A DNA stretch of 19,791 bases from Synechococcaceae bacterium WB8_1B_136. Lineage in GTDB: Bacteria > Cyanobacteriota > Cyanobacteriia > PCC-6307 > Cyanobiaceae. The translations under genes were made by a program, and so were the position numbers. Shown piece by piece: positions 14,070-19,791 of the stretch (its first letter is position 1; the number at the start of each line of letters is the position of its first letter). Under the pieces are notes generated by a model. It saw only the letters and a program-made list of their open reading frames with translations, ran no database searches and was not told the origin of the DNA. The stretch spans positions 1 to 19,791 of the forward strand of contig RGNC01000018.1 of NCBI GenBank assembly GCA_010029175.1, in the 5' to 3' direction.

Positions 14070-15124
14070 GCCACCAGGGCGCTCCACTGGCGCTCGGAGC
14101 TCTCCAGGGTGTGGTCGATGCGGTTGAGCACCATCAGCTGCGAGGCCACCCGTTGCAGCTGTTCGGGGGTGAGTTGCTGATAGGCCGCCAACGCCTCCGG
14201 CGTCTGCAGTGCCTCCAGGGGCAGGGCCGGCCGAGGGGTGCTCGGCGGTGGCTGCAGCTGCAACGATCCACGCAGCTGCACCTGCCACTGCAGCAGCCGC
14301 TGGGCCACCGCCTCCACAAAGGCGGCTGCCGCCGTGGCGTTCCCCTGCAGCCCCCAGGTCTGCCACTCGGGATCCGGCAGGCGCCGCAGCTCATCGAGAT
14401 CGAGAATCAGCGCCTCGCAGGTCTGATCCAGCAGCTCCCACATCCGTGCCAGGGGATGCTGGGCCGCCCGTGTGCCCAGCTCCAGCAGAGCCCCCTGGCG
14501 TTGGTCGCGCAGGGCCAACAAGTTGGTGCGCAGGCCGCGGATCTGCTGCCCCAGCCGTTGGCGCCGCTGGGGGTGGGGCTGGCTGGTGCCGGGCTGCTGG
14601 CCCGCCACGGCCTCCAGGGTGTGGCCCAGATCCACCAGCAGCTGCAGCAGCCCCGTGCGCTGCTGGATCCGGGCCCTTGAGGGCCAGAACAGGCGCAGGC
14701 TGAGCAGGGCCATCAGGATGCCGAAGGCTGTCCAGAACAGCCGCAGCGGGATCCAGGTGTCGAGCTGCTGCGCGTGGGTCAGCCAGCCCATCACCACCAC
14801 GAAGCAGCACACGGTGTAGCCCACGGTGAGGCGCAGGGAGCCGGCGATCAACCGCGCCAGTAGCAGGGCCAGCGGCAGCGCCACCACCCATGGCAGCTGG
14901 CCAAAGGCCCGATAGCCGAAGAACACCACCACGGCGCCCACCGCGGTGCCGATCAGCCGCTGGCGTCCCAGCTCAAGGGTGTTGCCGTAATTCCCCACGG
15001 TCACGCTCAACACCGCCAGGGAGGCGTAGAGGGCAAAGGGCAGGCCGGTGAGGCTGGCAAAGCCGTTCACCACCGTCACGGTGGCGGCCAGCCGCAGGGA
15101 ATCCCGCAGGGCCGGGCTGCTCAT
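14066..15124 (-). CDS. FUSC-family inner-membrane protein (half-size)
   Basis: A 352-residue protein from the ATG at 15124, which overlaps the upstream gene by 4 bp (ATGA). The N-terminal half (about 8-148) holds four to six hydrophobic helices with the FUSC signature ELGRQRLIGTAVGAVVVFFGY (51-71), a VGYTVCCFVVVMGWL helix and IPLRLFWTAFGILMALLSLRLFWPSR. The C-terminal half is hydrophilic and helical (cytosolic). FUSC proteins (fusaric acid resistance, AaeB, YccS) are efflux pumps or aluminium-activated-malate-transporter-like proteins, and full-length members have two such halves. This is a single half, so a partner is expected; the coupled gene upstream is the obvious one. It closely resembles the protein at the right end of the window (18822 onward). 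Confidence 0.82.
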   Translation of the reverse strand: MSSPALRDSLRLAATVTVVNGFASLTGLPFALYASLAVLSVTVGNYGNTLELGRQRLIGTAVGAVVVFFGYRAFGQLPWVVALPLALLLARLIAGSLRLTVGYTVCCFVVVMGWLTHAQQLDTWIPLRLFWTAFGILMALLSLRLFWPSRARIQQRTGLLQLLVDLGHTLEAVAGQQPGTSQPHPQRRQRLGQQIRGLRTNLLALRDQRQGALLELGTRAAQHPLARMWELLDQTCEALILDLDELRRLPDPEWQTWGLQGNATAAAAFVEAVAQRLLQWQVQLRGSLQLQPPPSTPRPALPLEALQTPEALAAYQQLTPEQLQRVASQLMVLNRIDHTLESSERQWSALVA

Positions 15125-16155
15125 CGCGCCCGCCCCGTCTGCGCTGTGATCGAGGCCTGCAGCAGGGCGCGGCTGTGCAGCAGCTGGTGGAGGGTCAGGC
15201 ATTGCTGGCCGATGGCCAGCAGCAGGGGTTTCGAGGCCCCCAGGCTGGTGGCCTCCTGCAGCCAGAGCTTCGGAGGGCTGGCGCAGGGCCGCTCCGGCCC
15301 AGGCGCTGCCTCGGCCTGCAACTGCCCCCCCAGGGCGGCGAGGGTGCCGAGCAGCAGCGGCTCCTCCCCCTGGGCTGGCTGGGGCAGCGGTGCCGGCAGT
15401 TGGCGCAGCAGCGGCTCCAGCAGCAGCCACTGCCGCAGCAGCTGGCGCCAGAGGCTGCCGGCCTGGGCCCAGCGGCTCTGCAGGCGTTGTGGGGGGGTGG
15501 CCGAACTGGCGAGGCCCTGGTGGTGCTCGCGCAGTTGCTGCAGCAGCTGAATCCTGGGCAGCAGCTCCTGGGAGCGCAGCGGCAGCGGCGGCGGACCGCC
15601 ATCGCGCAGCCACCGCTCCATCGCGGCGATCTGTTGGCCCAGCTGGCTGGCCATCCCGGCCTCCAGCGCAGGCAGCTGTTGCAGCGGCCGGCGCGGCCAC
15701 AGCGCCCAGGTGGCGATCTGCGCCATCAGGATCCCCACCACCACCGCGAGCGCCATGTTGAAGATCAGCCCCGCTTCGAACCGGTTGCCCTGGTGCAGCA
15801 ACTCCAGCGCCCAGCAGCCCAGGTAGCCCGTGCCGAGGCCCTTGAGCAGCCCCAGGCCGCGCACCAGGATTCCGGTGAGTAGCAGCGCGATGCCCAGCAC
15901 CACCCAGCTGGTGGAGATCTCATGCAGCACCATCGCGGTGAGGATTCCCACCAGGGCGCCAGCGATCTGCTCGCCGATGCTGCGGGCGGGGGTGAAGTCG
16001 TTTTCGTTCACGAACAGCACCGCCATCACCAGCGCCAGCCCCAGCACCTGGCTGCGTCCGGTCCAGAGCATGATCCCGATGGTGAGGGTGGCGGCCAGCC
16101 AGATCCGCAGGCTGTTGCGCCCCAGAGGGCTCAGGGTTGGCAGGACGATGGCCAT
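15121..16155 (-). CDS. FUSC/DUF2955-like inner-membrane protein (half-size)
   Basis: A 344-residue protein from the ATG at 16155. Residues 12-155 contain about six membrane helices: RNSLRIWLAATLTIGIMLW, VLGLALVMAVLFV, a GEQIAGALVGILTAMVLHE segment corresponding to the FUSC RxxGTxxG helix, then three more ending in MAQIATWALWPRR. The rest (about 160-344) is a Leu/Gln-rich helical cytosolic domain. It is more distant from the other two FUSC proteins here than they are from each other, and looks like the N-terminal-half type of a split FUSC pair. The stop overlaps the following FUSC gene by 4 bp, so the two are probably made in equal amounts as a heteromeric pump. The TolC-like gene lies 14 bp upstream. 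Confidence 0.78.
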   Translation of the reverse strand: MAIVLPTLSPLGRNSLRIWLAATLTIGIMLWTGRSQVLGLALVMAVLFVNENDFTPARSIGEQIAGALVGILTAMVLHEISTSWVVLGIALLLTGILVRGLGLLKGLGTGYLGCWALELLHQGNRFEAGLIFNMALAVVVGILMAQIATWALWPRRPLQQLPALEAGMASQLGQQIAAMERWLRDGGPPPLPLRSQELLPRIQLLQQLREHHQGLASSATPPQRLQSRWAQAGSLWRQLLRQWLLLEPLLRQLPAPLPQPAQGEEPLLLGTLAALGGQLQAEAAPGPERPCASPPKLWLQEATSLGASKPLLLAIGQQCLTLHQLLHSRALLQASITAQTGRAR

Positions 16156-16169
16156 GGCGTTGGGCCTGA

Positions 16170-17981
16170 TCAGGGTTGGCCCGGAGCACTGCCGCCGCCG
16201 CGGCTGGTGAGCTGCAGCTGCGGCTGGATCGCCTGGTTGGGATCCTGGGGCATCGGCAGCAGCTCCCGCAGCAACTTGGCGTAGGTGATGTTCACGGCCA
16301 CCGTGGCGTTGAGCCGCTGCACCAGGCTGTTGATCAGCCGGTCCTGGGTGTTCGACACATCGAGTTCGCTGGACAGCCCGGTGAGGTAGCGCAACCGCAC
16401 ATCGCGGAAGGCCTCCAGGGCCGCGGCAACTCCGCGGCGGGCCGAGCTGAGTTTCGCCAGGCTGGCTTCGTGGTTGAAGAAGGCCCGCTCCAGCCGCAGG
16501 CGGATCTCGTTGCGGCTGGCGGCGTACTGCTGCGCGGTGGCCGCCTCCCGCTTGGCCAGCGCCCTGGCCTGGCCGGCCGTGGTGCCGGCATCGAACAGCA
16601 GCCAGGTGAGGCTCAGCCCCACCGACCAGTCCCAGCTGTTGGTCACGCTCAGGGGCAGGGCCGTGGCGCCGCAGCAGCCACCGCCGCCCACCTCAAAGTT
16701 GCCGAGGCTGCTCTGGGCACTGCTGCCGCCGGCACCGGCGAACAGCGACAGCTTCGGCAGCACCCCTGCGGCCGTGGCCTGTTTCTGCTGGGCCAGGGCA
16801 GACCGGGTGGCCAGGATCGCCTCCAGTTCCGGGTTGCCGCGGTAGGCCGCCAGCACACTCTGCTCCAGATCCAGGGGCCAGCGCGGCTGCACCACGATGG
16901 GGTCGCTGGCACTGGGGGTGATGGCGGCGGGCAGGTTGAGCAGCGCCGCCAGTTGGCGGCGGGCCACGGCCCGGTCGGCCATGGCCTGGATCAGGGTTTC
17001 TTCATCGGAGGCCTGCACGGCCCGGCGCCGCAGCACATCCAGCCGGGGCACGAGCCCCGCCTTCTGGAGATCAAGGCTGTCCTGCAGGATCACCAGGTCG
17101 TTGCGCAGGTTGGCGTCGTAGACCCGCACCAGCTGCTCGCTCTGTTGCAGCTGGTAGTAGGCCTCACTCACCTGCAGCTGCAGGTTGCGCAGCTGGTTGG
17201 CGTAGGTGGCCCGCTCCTGCTCCAGGTTGGCCCGCGCCGCGCGAACCGTTGGTGTGCGGGCGAAGTCGAGCAGGGCGTAGTTGAGCTGCAACCCACCGTC
17301 AAAGCTGCCGGTGCCGCTGGTGGCTTTCACCGAGCCACCCTCGGGCACATAAAAGGCGCCGGCCGTGGGGCCGGCGGGGGTGAGCAGGCCGTTTGGTGAG
17401 AACTGGGGGCCGAAGCCGAGGCTGTTGTTGCTCGTGAGGGCTGTGGTGGTGCTGCGGCTGCGCTCGTAGCCACTGGAGGCGTAGGCGCTGATCGTGGGCC
17501 AATAGGTGCCCAGGGAGGCCTGAACGCTGGCCAGGGCCGCCGCCACCTGCTCGCGCTGGGCCTGCAGGCTGGCGCTGTTGGCGAAGGCGATCGCCAGGGC
17601 CTGCTCCAGGCTCAGGGCTGCGGTGCTGCCACCCTTCAGTTGTTGGGGCGTCGGCAGCGCCAGGGGCGGACTGGCCACCGCGTCGGCGTGTTGGAGCGGC
17701 CCGCTGGCGGGCTGGTTGGCGCGCAGCAGGTTGGCCGGGAGCGGCGGGGTGCTCAGCAGGTCCCGCACGGCGGGTTGGGGCTCGCTGGGCAGCAGCTGAT
17801 CGAGGGCACGCAGTTCCGCATCCAGGCGCCGCCAGCTGCGCTCCAGCAGCTGGGTGGTGGAGTCGTTCATCCCCGTGGCCGGCAGTGGCGCCGCAGGCAA
17901 CGGCAGCAGGCCGGCCGCCGGTGTGAGGGCCAGCAGCAGAGCGAGGGCGTGATTGCGAAGGGCCACGGTGGTGCAGATCAA
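16170..17981 (-). CDS. TolC-like outer-membrane efflux protein
   Basis: A 603-residue outer-membrane factor. A signal peptide (core about 11-26) is followed by a Pro/Ala-rich, charged N-terminal extension up to about residue 120. Two OEP repeats follow: the first from about 123 (LSLEQALAIAFANSASLQAQREQV) to about 350, the second from about 370 to 575. Strand-like segments WPTISAYASSGYERSRS and LQLNYALLDFART, and WDWSVGLSLTWLLFDAGTTAG in the second repeat, match the TolC beta barrel. The extension makes it longer than TolC, as in other cyanobacterial members. Start choice: TTG at 17981 overlaps the upstream stop (TTGA); GTG at 17966 gives a tidier signal peptide. A paired cysteine, C436-C437, sits in a Gly-rich loop. 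Confidence 0.92.
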   Translation of the reverse strand: MICTTVALRNHALALLLALTPAAGLLPLPAAPLPATGMNDSTTQLLERSWRRLDAELRALDQLLPSEPQPAVRDLLSTPPLPANLLRANQPASGPLQHADAVASPPLALPTPQQLKGGSTAALSLEQALAIAFANSASLQAQREQVAAALASVQASLGTYWPTISAYASSGYERSRSTTTALTSNNSLGFGPQFSPNGLLTPAGPTAGAFYVPEGGSVKATSGTGSFDGGLQLNYALLDFARTPTVRAARANLEQERATYANQLRNLQLQVSEAYYQLQQSEQLVRVYDANLRNDLVILQDSLDLQKAGLVPRLDVLRRRAVQASDEETLIQAMADRAVARRQLAALLNLPAAITPSASDPIVVQPRWPLDLEQSVLAAYRGNPELEAILATRSALAQQKQATAAGVLPKLSLFAGAGGSSAQSSLGNFEVGGGGCCGATALPLSVTNSWDWSVGLSLTWLLFDAGTTAGQARALAKREAATAQQYAASRNEIRLRLERAFFNHEASLAKLSSARRGVAAALEAFRDVRLRYLTGLSSELDVSNTQDRLINSLVQRLNATVAVNITYAKLLRELLPMPQDPNQAIQPQLQLTSRGGGSAPGQP

Positions 17982-18811
17982 CGCCTGGTGCGGCTCAGTT
18001 TGCTGAAGGAGGCCGTTCTGCGGCGCCTGCGGTGGGCGGCGCTGCGGACGGCGGGTGGGGTTTGGCGTGGCTTGCCCAGCACACCGGCGATCAGGATCGC
18101 CACATAGAGCTGCCCCACGATCGTGATCGCCACACTGCCCGTGAGGCTGGTGAGGCTGCCCGGTTTCAGCACAGGGCTGCCCAGGGTGGTGAGGCTGGCG
18201 AAGGCGGCTCCCAGCATGGCCGGTGCATGGCCGATGCCATCCGGCAGGGCATGCCCATGGGCCGGCAGGTTGAAGGCCATCGGGTCGAGCACCAGCAGCG
18301 AGTTGAGCACGATGCCGCCGCTGAACCCCACCAGCAGGTAGCCGGCGGCGGCGCCCATCAGCAGATCGCCACTGAACACCGGTTCCTCCGCCAGGGCGTT
18401 CACCAGGTTCCAGAGCAGGGAGAGCATCAGCGAGAGCCAGATCACCAGATGGATCACGCTGAGTTGCACCGCCAGCTCCGGCTTGACCACCAGGGCCAGC
18501 TGCCAGATCACTTCCATCACCAGCGCCAGCAACCAGCTGATCACCAGCAGCTGCCGGCGTGCCATCAGCTTCCGTACCCGGCGGCCAAGGGCCTCGGGCA
18601 GGGCCGTTGCGATCGAGGGATCGAGGCGGTGCTGGGGCAGCAGCGGCGAATCCAGCAGCACCGCCACGGCGGAGATGGCCAGGTAGACCACGCTCACCAG
18701 CCGCGGAGCCTGCTGCAGGCCCCGCAGCCCCACCAGGGCCATCACCTCCACGGCCAGCAGGCTGCGGTAGTAGGCGTGGCGCTGTTGCAGCAACTGATCC
18801 AGTGCAGTCAT
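17978..18811 (-). CDS. Potassium-channel-like (Ion_trans_2) membrane protein with altered selectivity filter
   Basis: A 277-residue polytopic membrane protein. Hydrophobic segments lie near 16-31, 38-53, 88-109, 115-138, 150-176 and 222-246. The last two frame a pore-loop region, AFASLTTLGSPV (203-214), followed by GSVAITIVGQLYVAILIAGVLGK. That end is very like two-helix K+ channels, in which the filter reads T-x-G-(Y/F)-G-D and the helix ends in GQLY(L/V)AxLVA. Here TTLG is kept but the YGD part is replaced by SPV. The arginine-rich tail (RRRRR at 261-265) is likely cytosolic. It may be a channel with other selectivity, a non-conducting homologue, or an accessory subunit of the pump. It lies 10 bp after the FUSC gene and overlaps the TolC-like gene, so it is part of the operon. 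Confidence 0.7.
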   Translation of the reverse strand: MTALDQLLQQRHAYYRSLLAVEVMALVGLRGLQQAPRLVSVVYLAISAVAVLLDSPLLPQHRLDPSIATALPEALGRRVRKLMARRQLLVISWLLALVMEVIWQLALVVKPELAVQLSVIHLVIWLSLMLSLLWNLVNALAEEPVFSGDLLMGAAAGYLLVGFSGGIVLNSLLVLDPMAFNLPAHGHALPDGIGHAPAMLGAAFASLTTLGSPVLKPGSLTSLTGSVAITIVGQLYVAILIAGVLGKPRQTPPAVRSAAHRRRRRTASFSKLSRTRR

Positions 18812-18821
18812 GGAACGTGGT

Positions 18822-19791
18822 TCAGGCCGCGCCCAGGATGGCCGCCCAGTTGGCTTCGGCCTCGCGGATGGCCTGCTCCGCCTGACGGCACAGCAGCAGA
18901 CGGCTGGCGATGCGCTCCAGCCGTTGCAGGGAGGCGGTGTTGACGGTGGGATCGTTGAGCTCCGCGTTCAGTGCCTGCCAGCTGTGGGGCAGCTGCAGGC
19001 CTGAGGCTGGGGGTTGAGGCAGCCCCTGCTGCCGCCCCCAGATCTGCTGCTGCCACTGGCCGAGCTGCGTTGCCATGGCCCGCAGCAGATCCGCTTCGGC
19101 GCGATGCAGCTGCGCCACCAGGTGTGGATCCCCCAGGGGGGGCGCCTGGCGCACCATGCCCCCCACCATCGTGATCAGCCGTGAGGCGCTTGCATCCAGG
19201 CTGGCCATCAGCAGTGCAGCGGGGTGGCGATCCGGCAGGGAGCCCAGCTCCTGCAGCAGTGCTGGTTTGTGTTGGCGGATGGCCAGCAGTTGATTGCGCA
19301 GCGACCGGTAGCGCTCCATCCCCGGGGCTTGGGCGCCCCGCTCCGGCGCGATGGGATCCACCCGTGCGGCCAGGTCGAGATAGCAGCTCTGCAGCTGGCT
19401 GAGCAAGTTGGCAAACAGCCCCAGGCTGATGTCGAGTCCGCGGGCGGGCCAGAACAGCCGCAGCGCCAGCAGGGTGATCAACACGCCGAAACTGGTCCAG
19501 AAGAAGCGGATCGGGATCCATTCCGCCAGGCCGCCCTCGTGCACGAGCCAGCCCATCACGATGATCATTCCGCCCACCTTGTAGCCCACCTGCAGCTTCA
19601 GCAGGCCGCCCAGCAGGCGCAGGGCGCCGAGGGTGATGGCAATCCCCAGCGGCATTGGCAGGTGGCGCAGCCCTTCGTAGCCGATCAGCAGCAATACAGA
19701 CCCGAGCACGGTGCCCAGCAGCCTCTGCCGCCCGAGGGAAATTGCGCCGCCGTAGGTGCCCGTCGCCACCGCCAGCACCGCCAGGGCCACG
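18822..19791 (-). CDS. FUSC-family inner-membrane protein, N terminus cut by window edge
   Basis: At least 322 residues are visible, and the frame runs off the right edge. By alignment with the FUSC protein at 14066-15124 roughly 30-35 N-terminal residues are missing, so the GTG at 19790 is probably not the real start. Shared landmarks are LGRQRLLGTVLGSVLLLIGYEG, LQVGYKVGGMIIVMGWLVHEG and IPIRFFWTSFGVLITLLALRLFWPARG. The remainder is a helical cytosolic domain rich in Gln, Leu and Arg. The two proteins also end alike (a helix of the type RxxxxIxx..EANWAAI versus RIDHTLESSERQWSAL), which supports paralogy by duplication. It is the first gene of the visible transport cluster. Confidence 0.82.
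   Translation of the reverse strand, partial: VALAVLAVATGTYGGAISLGRQRLLGTVLGSVLLLIGYEGLRHLPMPLGIAITLGALRLLGGLLKLQVGYKVGGMIIVMGWLVHEGGLAEWIPIRFFWTSFGVLITLLALRLFWPARGLDISLGLFANLLSQLQSCYLDLAARVDPIAPERGAQAPGMERYRSLRNQLLAIRQHKPALLQELGSLPDRHPAALLMASLDASASRLITMVGGMVRQAPPLGDPHLVAQLHRAEADLLRAMATQLGQWQQQIWGRQQGLPQPPASGLQLPHSWQALNAELNDPTVNTASLQRLERIASRLLLCRQAEQAIREAEANWAAILGAA

Noticed and set aside
15125..15700. A 192-codon upstream extension of the FUSC gene that ends at 14066.
   Set aside because: It overlaps the preceding FUSC gene over its length and is low-complexity Ala/Pro sequence; the ATG at 15124 with an ATGA overlap is the sensible start.
1..19791. CRISPR arrays, insertion sequences, attachment sites or phage genes.
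   Set aside because: No spaced direct repeats, transposase frame, terminal inverted repeats or phage structural genes were seen; the only direct repeats are the 51-bp and 12-bp tandem units reported above.

Overview
The window looks like a chromosomal segment of a high-GC picocyanobacterium of the Cyanobium / alpha-Synechococcus type. This is inferred from gene content and order (clpC, rimI, lysA, c-di-AMP cyclase, uppS, bioB on one side; a PsbP-like lipoprotein beside recR and lipA on the other), from the photosystem-II-associated PsbP family gene, and from the very GC-rich sequence with tightly packed, often 4-bp-overlapping genes. No rRNA, tRNA, CRISPR array, insertion sequence or phage gene was recognised.

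Left part (1-7334). The 5' end of clpC leaves the window on the minus strand, followed by rimI (minus). From 831 a long plus-strand gene string runs lysA, cdaA/dacA, uppS, bioB, trhO, a glutathione-S-transferase-like protein fused to a DUF952 domain, and a degenerate GNAT-like protein. Several junctions are ATGA overlaps. Wall precursor supply (diaminopimelate/lysine, undecaprenyl diphosphate) sits beside c-di-AMP synthesis. The cdaA gene carries a perfect 51-bp in-frame tandem duplication at its 5' end.

Middle part (7411-14059). On the minus strand lie a Fic-domain protein with a C-terminal winged helix, lipA, recR and a membrane-anchored pentapeptide-repeat protein. recR has no ATG, GTG or TTG at the expected position and is in frame with the amber stop of the pentapeptide gene. 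Diverging from these, on the plus strand, are a PsbP-like lipoprotein, an FAD-dependent oxidoreductase, a HlyD-type membrane-fusion protein and a 68-residue two-helix membrane protein.

Right part (14066-19791, all minus). A compact transport cluster reads, in transcription order, FUSC-family protein (cut by the window edge), a two-pore-helix potassium-channel-like protein whose selectivity filter is replaced, a TolC-like outer-membrane channel, and two half-sized FUSC-like inner-membrane proteins. With the convergent HlyD protein and its small membrane partner these could supply all parts of a tripartite, FUSC-powered efflux machine. This cluster is the best candidate in the window for a system not yet described.
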